Source of the DNA: Roridomyces roridus | Taxonomy: Eukaryota; Basidiomycota; Agaricomycetes; Agaricales; Mycenaceae | Assembly: GCA_029378245.1 (NCBI GenBank) | Contig: JARKIF010000348.1 | Location: 1 to 26,415 of the forward strand | DNA: 26,415 bases | Reading direction: 5' to 3' | Shown here: in pieces, positions 1-9,204 of the stretch | How the letters are laid out: each line of letters begins with the position of its first letter | How positions within the stretch are numbered: the stretch's first letter is position 1 | The notes under the pieces: generated by a model | Databases searched by the model: none | What the model was told of the DNA's origin: nothing | The model's input: the letters and a program-made list of their open reading frames with translations, nothing else | Made by a program: the position numbers and the translations under genes

Positions 1-280
1 ACCGGCAACACATGGCTACGGTCCAGGAAGCAGTCAAATTACGGCCAAATGGGGAGTCTGCTTGGAGTGCCGTTTTGGATTATACGACGACCTGCAGCGA
101 CGTGTTATCGGAATGCAAACTCTGCTCGAGGGAGTCGGCGGCGCGTATGGCTGCGTTGGCAGTAACCGTGCGGAAGCAGGTGGACAGAGTCAACAAGAAA
201 ATGGTATCAGCTCCCCTTCTCAGCCCAGATTCCTTATCTGACCCCTTGAATTGTAGTTGGCTCGTCTAGAATCTCTCTAG
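1..280 (+). CDS. BTB/POZ-family protein, 3' end only
   Basis: This is the C-terminal end of a gene that begins before the window. The frame is open from base 3. I read exons 3-203 and 257-280, split by a 53-nt GT-AG intron (204-256), so the protein ends in LARLESL at the TAG at 278-280. The assignment rests on the gene at 3482-4519, whose end has the same layout: a LRP.GE(S/T)A stretch, a C.LC motif, a LRK(Q)EVD helix, then an intron in the same place and a short last exon ending in TCTCTAG or TCTCTAG-like sequence. In that paralog the N-terminus is a clear BTB domain. The BTB part is outside this window, so the family is inferred from the paralog. Without splicing, the frame would run to a TAG at 267-269. 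Confidence 0.7.
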
Positions 281-344
281 TCCATGCGAATTATTGCCGC
301 GATCTCAGACCGCGCATACAATGATACTTATGCTTGCCCCAGAT

Positions 345-1255
345 GCCCGTATCCTAGTTCCCTCACAAGATGTTGTTCTACCCATTTCCATTCCCATTCC
401 AGCTAGTCGGCCCCACCTACAAGTGTGTATGTAGCGACGTGTGACGGTAAAGTAAGAGACGAGGAGCACGAGCTACGCTACTGAGGCCACTACACTACTG
501 CAGACGATTCCAGAGGCCATCAAACTACCCTCGAGCCCAACATGCTCATTATCCCTTGTCCTCCCATCCTGCATCCTTCGCCCATCGAGCCGCGATTGAA
601 GCGAGCGAGCGTCGGGCGAGCCTCGAGCTGCGAGGACTGCGCGTGTCGGAAGAACTGTATGTGTGTGAAGCCGAAGGAAGAAGTCTGAAGGAGAGTCAGC
701 GAGGAGAACGATGGAGAGGATGAGAGTACTTGCCAGTAGAGGCCACAACTACGCTGGTTTCTTCTTGAGGTCTTGCATCCTCGGTACCAGCGGCGAGCAT
801 TTCCACGCGGTGGGGTTCTGGAAGGGCGAGTTAGCCAACGGCGAGGACGAGAAAGGAGGAAGGGTGCCACTGCTTGGTGTCAGACACCGGCTGCTACAGC
901 GAGAATGAGTAAACGCGACCTGGGCGAGAGAAGGCAACGTACTCGAGGGACTCGCCACGTCGCTTATTACGAAGGATGTTTGGATAGGGCCCCCACGCAC
1001 GTCGCATTCCAGCCTCGGCCAGTGCCGCAATGAGTTAGCTTTGAGGACATCCTACGGCGTGTCGAAGTGTTGCCGGACAATCGCTAGCCCTAGAAGATGT
1101 GAGCGAGAAGAAATGGGGGAGTGAGTCACTTACCTCAAGGAGGGAGCGACTGGCAAGAGACAAAGAGAGGTGGTTGGCAGAATTGCCGGTATTTATGCCA
1201 AGATCAGTGGCTCTGCCAACGGTGTCTCCCATAAGGCAGGTCAAAATATCGTCGC
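345..1255 (-). repeat. Dispersed 0.9-kb repeat, copy 1
   Basis: This block matches 9205-10175 (inverted) and 22885-23835 (same orientation) over almost its whole length. Read on the minus strand it starts near a TATA-like CATAAATA (1190-1197) and carries four intron-like segments: A 1090-1133 (44 nt), B about 49 nt, C about 53 nt, and D 685-733 (49 nt, GC donor). A conserved ATG at 1050 opens MSSKLTHCGTG but stops at 967-969 after 27 codons, because this copy has one base more than copy 3 in the CCATCC stretch. No terminal inverted repeat or target-site duplication could be seen, and the ends are approximate. It lies between the 3' ends of the BTB gene and the alpha-amylase gene. No transposase or reverse transcriptase is present, so it could be a decayed gene, an RNA gene or a non-autonomous element. 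Confidence 0.8.
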
Positions 1256-1318
1256 TTATCACACTCGTGTTCTGAAAGACGAGAACCATCCCATAATTAC
1301 CAGAAACACATCTCTCCA

Positions 1319-3118
1319 CTAAACGAGCGTCACCACACTCCAAACCGCCGAAACAACCGACAGCACACCCACCACACTCCTCCTCGTCGCACCACTCTGC
1401 TTAATGGCCAACGCAGGACACGCACCCCCATCCTTCTTCAACATACTCGCAGGAATCATCACCTTCGGCAACCCCTCCATCGCAGTCACATTCACACCAT
1501 CTTCGCCGACTACCAGCCGCGTGCACGATACCACGTCTACGAGCGTCGTATTCGCCTCGTATAGCCCCGCGGGAATGCTCCAGGTCGGTTGCGAGGTCGC
1601 GTTGGAGCCTACGTTCGTGAAGAGAGACAGCAGCGGCGGTTTGGAGAGTGCTATGGTGCTGGGATCGGACTGATTAATCCATGAGGCCTGTAAGGGCGGT
1701 GGAATCAGCGGGTGGGTTAACAGGAGGCGGGGCACACGTACCGGGGTAGAGATGAAAGTCTTGTTTGCTGCGATAGCAAGCTTGCGTGCCGAGGTGAGCT
1801 TTGAGGCGTATAAGACCAGAGGTTTGTTTGTCTCGTAGCCACTGAGCCAAAGTCTATGTTTTGGTGAGTTTTAGAAGGAAGGAAGCGAAAAAGAACACTC
1901 ACGCCTCCCGATTCGCCGGGTCTGCACCTCCTGCATAACCCTGCTCCTGCCCATAGTACATGATTGGTACTCCATCCCCAACAAACACCCACGACATCGC
2001 ATTCTTGATCAGCGCTACGTCGCTCGTGTGGGAGGCAAATCGCGGCTGATCGTGGTTCTCCAAAAAGACGCCAGTGAGGGACGTCGACGAGGACTTGGAT
2101 GCGAGCGCTGCGGGTGAGGGGTTCAGCGTCAGCGCAGAGAGATTGCCGGTCGAGGTCCCGAAAGCATCGAGAAGGTTGTACCACGAGGGATAGTCGAGTA
2201 CAGCGTCGACTGCACCGATATACTGAGCCGAGTAGGTAGCGTTGTTGGTCAGCACCTCGCCTAGTGTCCACACACCCGCACTCTTGGTAAAGGCGCTCCA
2301 AAAGTCGTGCCTGATGTGCTTGACTGTATCAATCCGCACACCGTCAACAGCATATGCCTTGACGAGGTCCCCGATCCATGAACTGAGCGCAGAGACCACC
2401 GCGTCGTCCTCCGTATTTAGGTCCGGCAGCGGCAGCTTCTCATCGCCCAGCCAGCACTGCTCGACGTCCGTCTGATTCGTGTAATCATTGATGAAGCACT
2501 GCGCGTGAAAGTCATCCTCCATATTGAACGGGTTGAAGCGCGAGTAGTCAAACGTGAATTGATTGGACGGGGACGTGGTCGTGTTGGTCGGGATGCCCGC
2601 GAAGTGGTTGATGACAATGTCGATCATGAGATACATGCCGCGCTCGTGCAACGCGTTGCTGAGCGCCTTGAGGTCGTCTGTTGAGCCGTAACGCGAGCTT
2701 ATGGTGTTGATGTCCTCAGACCAATACCTGACCGCCCGGATGTCAGTTGGCACACAAGAGGTGCGACCAAGTCACGCACCCGTGGTATCCGTCGCCGTAC
2801 GGTGTTGCATCGACGTTCTTCACGACGGGCGAGATCCAGACTGCGTCAAAACCCATGCCCTGAATGTAATCCAGATGATTGATGATGCCCTTCCAGGAGC
2901 CACCGCAGTAGGTACGCAGGGAAGTGTCGCATGTCGTGGCCGAGTTATTGCTCGTCGCGAAACGGTCTGTGACGAGCTTCAAGATAGTCAGCGTTAGTCG
3001 GTGAACGAAGATGGAGGGGGACCTGATAGATTTGGCGAGTGGACCAGTCGGCGGCGGAAGCGGCGAGGGCGGGCGAGGCGAAGAGAAGGAGCGACGATAA
3101 AATAAAGGAAGGACGCAT
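1319..3118 (-). CDS. Secreted alpha-amylase, GH13 (Taka-amylase type)
   Basis: This gene encodes an extracellular enzyme that cleaves alpha-1,4 bonds in starch (EC 3.2.1.1). Five exons (3118-3023, 2976-2780, 2727-1903, 1853-1742, 1687-1319) give 532 residues. A signal peptide covers about residues 1-19 (hydrophobic, ending SPALA). The (beta/alpha)8 domain keeps all GH13 landmarks: region I with Asp and His at about 134 and 139 (IDIVINH), the nucleophile Asp at about 231 in GVRIDTVKH, the acid/base Glu at about 255 in LGEVL, and Asp at about 324 in [12 protein letters not shown]-terminal beta domain follows. The protein ends in a hydrophobic tail after RRS ([18 protein letters not shown]), which suggests a GPI-anchor signal. 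GPI-anchored GH13 transglucosylases usually lose conserved histidines; here they are present, so hydrolysis is the better call. The gene diverges from the BTB gene at 3482. Repeat copy 1 lies just downstream. Confidence 0.95.
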
Positions 3119-3481
3119 CCAAAGAGTGTGGTGGTGGTATGGGCTAACTGCAGGGGCGATCGGTGCGACCCCTAGCAAACCCTTGGTCTGTCAGCCACCA
3201 CGAAAATCACCAGACTGTATCGTTTCTCTTTCGGTTTGCTTCGCAAGATGCACACAGGTATTCGCATTGCAAGACTGAGGATCATGGTGGAGTTTGGAGG
3301 ACGTTGTGTCGCAAGAGCAAGAATTGGATCAATATTGCTCGAGCCGCGGCGCGGCAGCTTTGATCTCCGCCTCCTTTGTCTTCGATCTTTCATCTGGGTT
3401 CTCTTTGTTCTGGGCTCGCTTTGTTCAACGCGTCTTGTCTTTGCTTGGCAATCAAGAAACACTGCCCTCACTCCTTCCACC
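3119..3481. promoter_or_regulatory. Shared promoter region of the amylase and BTB genes
   Basis: This 363-bp gap separates the divergent starts of the alpha-amylase (-) and BTB (+) genes and must hold both promoters. An open frame runs through it into the BTB gene from 3236, but its translation is low-complexity and unlike BTB proteins, so it was read as 5' leader. A pyrimidine-rich stretch (about 3360-3480) precedes the BTB start, as is common in fungal promoters. I could not recognise a specific operator. Confidence 0.4.
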
Positions 3482-4519
3482 ATGGCTACCTTCATGAACG
3501 CATCACCTCCCGGACCATTCTCCCCCGACTTTACCATTTGTGGTGCCCCAGACCTCATCCTGAGGTCGTCAAACCCGATAGATTTCTACACGCACAAAGC
3601 CGTACTGGCTTTGGTTTCCCCCGTCTTCCGCGACATGTTCGAATTCCCCGCACCCACGGACACCCTCGTTGAAGGGGTCGACATTCGGAACGGAATACCA
3701 GTCGTACAGCTTTCAGAGACAAGTGGCGCAATCCGACAGCTGCTTCTGCTGTGCTACCCGCCGGCTCTACACAACGAGCAGATCAAAGACATCGACGGAC
3801 TTTATCTCGCTCATGCTGCCGCGGACAAGTACCAGATGCCCGCTGCGAGAGCCGCGATAGAGTACGCATTCACGAACGCCGTCAAGAAGGAGCCCTACCG
3901 GGTCTATGCGATTGCATGTCATCTCCGCCTCGAGTCTTTGGCGAAAGAAGCGGCCTGGGAAACACTCAAGGATGTCTACAGGCCCAAGGGGCAAAAATAC
4001 AAGCACCCCGAGTTTGAGCTCATCCCTGCAGGTCGAATTCTGGACCTGCACACCTTCCATCAGGAGTGCGGAGAGAAAGCTGGGGCAGTGATGAGCAATT
4101 ATCAGTCTTTGGATAACTTTGAAGCGCAAGAGCTTCTGGGTGATGGGCCCTACCCCCCTTGGTGGACTGATGAGGACCACGACGACCAATGTGGTGCCTA
4201 TCATACAGGTCCGGACGACGACTATTATAGCCCCGCGCCTTGGTTTGTGGATCTCATGGACCGTGTCTCAGACGCTTTGCAACTGCGTCCGGCCGGGGAG
4301 ACTGCGGCCAATGTGGTTCTGAATTATGGGGGGAAGATCAGCGGTATAGCAGCATGCAAACTCTGCGCCAACGACGCACCCAAGTATCTCGCCGAGTTTG
4401 CTGAGACCTTGCGAAAGGAAGTGGATTTGAAAAACAAGTTGGAGGTAAATCCCGATCTCTTGGGTGTCGTATCTTATCTGACTGTTTGATGACAGTTGAA
4501 CAAATGGAAAGTTCTCTAG
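3482..4519 (+). CDS. BTB/POZ domain protein
   Basis: Two exons (3482-4444, 4496-4519) give 328 residues. The ATG at 3482 sits in a strong context (CCACCATGG), and the family-like sequence begins just after it. The BTB/POZ fold covers about residues 15-115: a DLILRSS strand, FYTHKAVLALVSPVFRDMF (the typical helix pair), and a helix rich in Leu and Tyr ending near a YLAHAAADKYQM helix. BTB domains form dimers and often link substrates to CUL3 ubiquitin ligases, but no partner-binding domain can be seen, so the role is unknown. The C-terminal third has an acidic His/Asp/Tyr-rich linker and then a C.LC motif and a charged helix. That tail is shared with the partial gene at 1-280, including the position of the last intron (4445-4495). 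Large families of such BTB proteins are typical of agaricomycetes. Confidence 0.85.
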
Positions 4520-4741
4520 TGTCGATGTAATGTATTATGTAGTCCGGTAATCTATCTCAGTCATTCATTTCATTCGGAAGGACTGCGGAAGGATATATGT
4601 ATGGACTGTCAATAACTGCGCTCGCAGTTGGCTGCCGGCCCGCGCGTATCAATGGCGCGCCGCTGTTTAGTCATCTTTCATGACACGGCGACCAGTTAAA
4701 AGGCGGACAGTTTCTCCTAGACTGTCTCACTAAAAAAACCC
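4520..4741. promoter_or_regulatory. Promoter region of the Rossmann-fold gene
   Basis: This 222-bp spacer lies between two plus-strand genes. A TATA-like TTAAAA at 4696-4701 sits about 40 bp before the next start codon. It is followed by a small inverted repeat (GACAGT and ACTGTC around 4706-4727) and an A-run just before the ATG. The 5' half should hold the BTB gene's polyadenylation signals. No strong consensus was seen there. Confidence 0.3.
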
Positions 4742-5609
4742 ATGGCACCCCTCAATCTACTCGCGTTCGGAGCCTCGCGCAATATCGGATATTTTGCGGC
4801 CATTCGCCTGCTTGGTACGTTTCCATCGCTTCATCTTATCTTATCGTTTATCTCCCATCACAGAACAAGGCGCGACTGTCACATTTCTCCTTCGCTCAAC
4901 CTCCATCTTCGACGAGGACACCGCTATCCAGGCCTATGTCAAATCTGGCCACGTTCGCCTGCTCAAGGGCGATGCCCTCAACGAATCAGACGTCCGTGCA
5001 GCCTGGCAAGCCGCCGGCACCGTCGACGCCATCATTTTCACCGTCGGCCTGTATCCCTCAGGATTCAGCCTCACCAAAGGCATGACTATAAACCCCCACA
5101 ACGCCGTCACACAATGTCTCCTCAACGTTCTCTGCACAATGCCGACCTACCCATCAGCCCCACAGCCCAAACTCGTTGTCCTCTCATCAACAGGGCTCAC
5201 CCCCGCAGCATTCTCCGCCCTCCCTTTTGCCCTCAAACCGCTCTACGCACTTCTAGGTGGTCCCCACCGCGATAAAATCGCCATGGAGTACGTGATTGCG
5301 CACTGTGCCGGTTGGGCATGGGATCCGAAAGCCGAGAGTACGCCCACAATCGATCTCTTTGGCGAGGGCTGGACGGAACGCACCGGACTGCCTGCACCCG
5401 GGACACTCAAACACGCTCTCATCGTCCGTGCGGGGATGTTAACAGACGGCCCGTGTACAGCCGACGCGGGGGGAAAGAGTTATCGCGTCAGCGAGCAGGA
5501 GCTGGGAGGGTACACACTCTCTCGACGAGATGCTGCCCATTTCGTCGCCGATGCTCTGACTCGGAGATGGGACGAGTTTGACAACAAACGCGTCAATGTA
5601 ACTTACTAG
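4742..5609 (+). CDS. NAD(P)-binding Rossmann-fold protein (NmrA/atypical SDR-like)
   Basis: Exons 4742-4814 and 4864-5609, joined across a 49-nt intron, give 272 residues. The N-terminus reads LLAFGASRNIGYF, a dinucleotide-binding G..x.NIG loop at about residues 10-16. It is followed by a second strand (ATVTFLLRS) and a LLKGDALN segment with the Asp typical of atypical short-chain dehydrogenases of the NmrA / NAD(P)H-binding type. A DAIIFTVG strand and a LVVLSSTG strand with a downstream helix complete the fold. A Tyr-x-x-x-Lys catalytic pair is not obvious, which fits atypical members that sense or bind the cofactor rather than reduce a fixed substrate. The start is supported by the glycine loop beginning only nine residues in. 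The gene is convergent with NUP2, with 64 bp between stop codons. Substrate unknown; likely cytosolic, since no signal peptide or membrane helix is seen. Confidence 0.85.
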
Positions 5610-5673
5610 ACACTGTACATTATAATCAATGGTATCGCAATTCCTAGCAGCATGCGACAAAATCTACATACAC

Positions 5674-7689
5674 TCATCCCGCCTTGACCGCCGCCACCTC
5701 CCGCTCCAAAAACTCACAAAACTCCTTGGCCGCTTCCTCGGACCTAAACCGCACGTTGAACATTTGGTGGTCCCCAGTCTCGTCGTGCCCTACAAACGAC
5801 ATGGTCTTTTTGGTCTGCGTGGGTTTCAAGCCAGAGTAGAGCGCAAAGTTCTGTTTGACTCAATCAGCCTTGCACGAAATAAAGACCGAGGGACGTACGA
5901 TTAGTATCTTGCCCGACTGCGAATTTCGCATAAGAACCCGTCTCGCTGACGTCTCTTTATGCTTTTTCAGACGGAGCATACCGATTCCAATGTCGAGCCA
6001 CCCGCCATTCCCACCATCCTCATTCTTCTTCATTCGGAAGGCCTTTACCCTGGCCGCATGAACCGTGTCCTCGTCCTCCTCCCCCTCGCCCTCCGCATCC
6101 AACCCAGTCCCTTCATCTCCACCGAAAATCATCGTCGAGGCCGCACTGATGCCCTTCTCTTGTGTTTCCGTAGTATCCGTAGTCTGACTCTGCCCTTGAC
6201 TCTCCCCGCTCCCACTCTCCGTCGTATCATCTTCTCCATCCCCATCACTCTTCTTCTCCTCCTTCTCCTTCTCATCAGCTTTGGGAGACCCAAAACCAAA
6301 ACCAACCGGATTGCCTAGACTGCCTTTCGCGAACGAAAAGCCCGTCGATGAGCTGGCAGCTGTTGTTGATCCTCCAAAGGCCCCGCTACCAAAGAGTGAC
6401 GACGGTGCTTTCGCAGCCCCACCGAAAGAAGACGGCGAAGGCGACGCAGGCGCACCGAATAGAGAAGTTTTGGTGCTAGAAGTCGCACTGGACCCAAAAC
6501 TGAGCCCGGTCGACGACGGTGATTGGGGCGCGGGGGCAGAGCCAAAGAGAGAACCTGTCGACGTCGAGCTAAACAGAGACCCCGCTTTTGTCGGGGTAGC
6601 TGCCGGCGTCGTCGTAGTCGAGCCGAAAAGTGAGGTGGGGGATGGTTTGGCAATGGTTGATGACGAGGAGGGGCCAAAGGAGAAGGGGTTGGACGGTGGC
6701 ACAGGTCCTGCGGGTGCGGATTTGGTAACGTCAGGTGGGGGTGTCGAAGATGCCGCGGGTTTGGCGCCGAAACCGCCGAAACCTGCAAAGGCGGTTGGTG
6801 CAGTGGGCATTTTGGACGGAGGCGCGGGGGTGGGTGCACTCAAGGTAGGTGCACTAGGAGACGGTGAAGGCGCAGATGAGCGCGCAAGCTCTGGCTTGGA
6901 TTTGCTGTCAAATTCCTTCTGGAATCCGAGACGCAGCTCGCTGTAGCTCTTTAGCACGCCGGCGACATCCGCAAAAGGATCTTGATCAATGGCTTTGGTG
7001 ATCGCCTCGAGGATGGACACGTTGAGACCGCGCAGAGATTTGTAATATTTAAGCGCGACCTCGTCTGTCGGTGTGGAGTCGGATTCAGAGTCAGTGGATG
7101 TGGGTTTGGCTGATGAGTCGCCCAACAACCCTGCAAACGTTTTTGCGGCATTTGACGCGGTAGACGCGACGACGGGAGCCCCGGAACCGAACAAAGCCGG
7201 TGTCGATGTTGTTGGAGGTGCTGCAAATGGATTGGACGCGGGTTTCGCAGCTGGGGGGAAACTTGGAGAAGCCGAGGACGGGGTGAATGAGAATGAGTGG
7301 GGTGAGGCTGCAGGAGTTCCGAATCCAGCAAACGCGCCGAATTTCGAGGGCGGAGGAGTAGCAGGAGACTAGAGGGTGGGTAAACTTTTGAGGGAGACCG
7401 ACGCGATTGAGCACGGACCTCAGTGGCAGATGGGGCGGGCGAGGCTCCTCCACGCCGCGGCATTGCCTTTATTCTGTATTACGAGCTCAGTGAACGCTTG
7501 GACCGACGCGCCTCTTTCTCACTTTCTGCCAGCGAGGACAGCATCGTCAGCCTTGGAGAATGCAGCGCCGCTGCTGGTGACTTCCTGTAAAATATGAATA
7601 TTCCATTGAGTTTCTGGGTGAACAACACGTACCTCAATCTCATCGTCCCCCTCATCCTTCGTTATCTGCCTGTCTGCGCCGCGCTTCAT
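5674..7689 (-). CDS. NUP2: Nucleoporin NUP2/NUP50 with FG repeats and RanBP1 domain
   Basis: This is a mobile nucleoporin of the nuclear basket that helps release cargo from importin-alpha and binds Ran-GTP. Five exons (7689-7633, 7584-7523, 7473-7419, 7368-5899, 5850-5674) give 606 residues. The N-terminus, found only by placing the first three short exons, has the NUP50 signature: MKRGADRQITKDE, an acidic stretch, then FSKADDAVLAGRKIKAMPRR. FG and GF motifs (GFGTP, SLFGS, FGFGS) are spread over about residues 65-440. A helical segment sits at about 165-215 (ALKYYKSLRGLN to LGFQKEF). The RanBP1 domain fills about 488-604 (ARVKAFRMK, GIGMLRLKKHK, VLMRN, MFNVRF). The gene diverges from the seven-helix protein gene over a 238-bp promoter and is convergent with the Rossmann gene. 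The GC-rich FG region creates a long open frame on the other strand (6281-6946), which is not a gene. Confidence 0.95.
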
Positions 7690-7927
7690 TCAGCTGGTCA
7701 CAAAATTGAGCGGCGCGGAGGTGTAGAGAGTGAAACTTATCATGCACGTGACAAACAACTTTGGCTTGTTCTCTCCCGTCATCGTCGGCCAAGGACGGGA
7801 CAGCCTACAATATGGTCTATAATAACATCTGCCTCATGGGTCCCTCGAATCTGTGCTGGACAGACATCTGTGGCTGAGAGACTCTGCAATTTAAGGTGCC
7901 ACGAGAATCTCTCGTCGACATCCCGCC
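7690..7927. promoter_or_regulatory. Divergent promoter, NUP2 and seven-helix protein
   Basis: This 238-bp gap lies between two divergent start codons. It holds a palindromic E-box in the context GCACGTGAC (7744-7752). Its reverse complement GTCACGTGC matches the RTCACRTG site bound by Cbf1-like bHLH proteins in other fungi. No clear TATA box is seen on the NUP2 side. On the other side an ATTTAAGG at about 7889-7896 lies 30-40 bp before the plus-strand ATG and is a weak TATA candidate. Binding is inference only. Confidence 0.4.
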
Positions 7928-9143
7928 ATGGCCCCTCCCTTTCTCATCGACTCTGCCCAAATCGTTGGACTGTTCATGGAGACTCTTCTCTATGGCGTGT
8001 ATCTGGTCACACTAGCCCAATGTCTCCGTGCTTTGCTGTGGTCCCCAGCCGATCACTGCTTTAAAAAGGTTATCCATTGGCATATGCTCGCGGCTGCGAT
8101 GCTCATGTTCACGTTCGCAACATTGGATGTGGCTTTTGGTCTTCGACACAACCTGGACGCGTTCGTGTACTACACTGGTCCCGGTGGGGCGAAAGAAGAG
8201 TTTGAAAACATCTCGTATTGGGTGCAAGTGATGAAAGTGAGATTGCGCAGAATCTGACATGACTCTGGCTAATCCGGGATCTAGGTAGCAGACTATGTAG
8301 CCCAGACCTCCATCGGTGATTCCATACTGGCAAGGCCAACTGCTTATTTTCGCCCTGGGTTCTGAACTATTATCAGATATACCGATGCTGGATGGTCTGG
8401 AACAAAAATTGGCTGATTGTCCTTCCTTCCATCGTTATATGGCTCGCTGGGACAACATGCGGAGCGATATTGATACACACAATTGCCACCATGCAGACAC
8501 CGGCACTGACCGACACGAGCTCGGCCAATCCTTGGGTCGATGGCATGACTGCTCTCACTCTCGCAATGAACCTCTTGAGCACATGTAGGATACACCAGAC
8601 AAAATCTGAATTCTGCTGATACTGTGATTGCAGTCCTCATCGTGTATCGCATCTGGTCAATTGACCGCGAAACCACCGCCCTAATGGCCACATCCACCGG
8701 TGCAAACCGCCGTGTGTCGAGACTAAGGATAGTCATGCGTATACTCATCGACTCGGCTGCTCTTTACACAGTCTGCGTCATCGTCTTTGTCGCGACATAC
8801 GTCGCTGGCAGCAATGCAAACTACGGCACATCAGACAACGTGAGTTGCCCTCTTTCCATGCGTAGTATGTAATTTAACCCAATTTTGCGCCCAGCTTGTA
8901 CAAATCATAGGCATCAGCTTCAACCTTATAATAATTCGTGTCAATTCTGAATCTGCGGCTGCGGCATCAGCACCAGAGTCCAGGGTTACACACAGTCTAC
9001 GATGGGGAGGACCTGTACGGCGACGGGATACCCTCTTTACGACGTACCCCGGTCGTGCGTCGGATATCGCCAAGGAAAATGTATTGGAGATCAAGGTGTC
9101 CCAGGACGTCGAGATGGGCACCGGAAGCGTGGGTGCGGTTTGA
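7928..9143 (+). CDS. Seven-helix membrane protein, basidiomycete orphan family
   Basis: Five exons (7928-8236, 8285-8329, 8377-8584, 8634-8839, 8895-9143) give 338 residues. Hydrophobic segments can be seen at about 8-32, 46-68, 105-123, 127-150, 168-190, 218-243 and 257-272, so seven helices with the N-terminus outside is a fair model. The GDSILIYRCW.VW segment in the third helix is the mark of a large family of uncharacterised agaricomycete membrane proteins. The C-terminal 60 residues are polar and charged (RWGGPVRRRDTLF, KVSQDVEMG) and probably cytosolic. The layout resembles a receptor, but no residue ties it to a known GPCR class. The second intron (8330-8376) has a GC donor (CTG|GCAAGG), which is needed to keep the frame and the conserved motif. 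The gene shares a promoter region with NUP2; repeat copy 2 begins about 60 bp past its stop. Confidence 0.8.
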
Positions 9144-9204
9144 GGTTGTCATTGTGAGCATGCAATGTGTTGTTTCATGTGTATCATAGGACGCTGGATA
9201 ATTC

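Noticed and set aside
749..1030. Unspliced open frames inside the repeats (for example MQDLKKKPA at the end, and those starting near 9429 and 23431) as genes
   Set aside because: They begin at non-ATG codons or run straight through the conserved intron-like segments, and they differ between copies by frame changes.
345..1255. Repeat copy 1 as a TIR transposon, LTR or retroelement
   Set aside because: No terminal inverted repeats, no TG...CA ends, no target duplication and no transposase or reverse-transcriptase motif could be seen by eye. The element type is left open.
1319..3118. Amylase as a GPI-anchored alpha-glucanotransferase of the Agt type
   Set aside because: The conserved histidines usually lost in that group are present, so hydrolase is preferred. 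The tail is noted as a finding only.
3236..3481. N-terminal extension of the BTB gene from an upstream in-frame start
   Set aside because: The added residues resemble no BTB protein. The ATG at 3482 has a much better context and is followed at once by family-like sequence.
6281..6946. Open frame of 221 codons on the plus strand
   Set aside because: It is the antisense shadow of the FG/Ser/Pro-rich part of NUP2, which has no stop codons on either strand because of its GC-rich repeats. Its composition (Gly, Ala, Val, Asp runs) mirrors the NUP2 codons.
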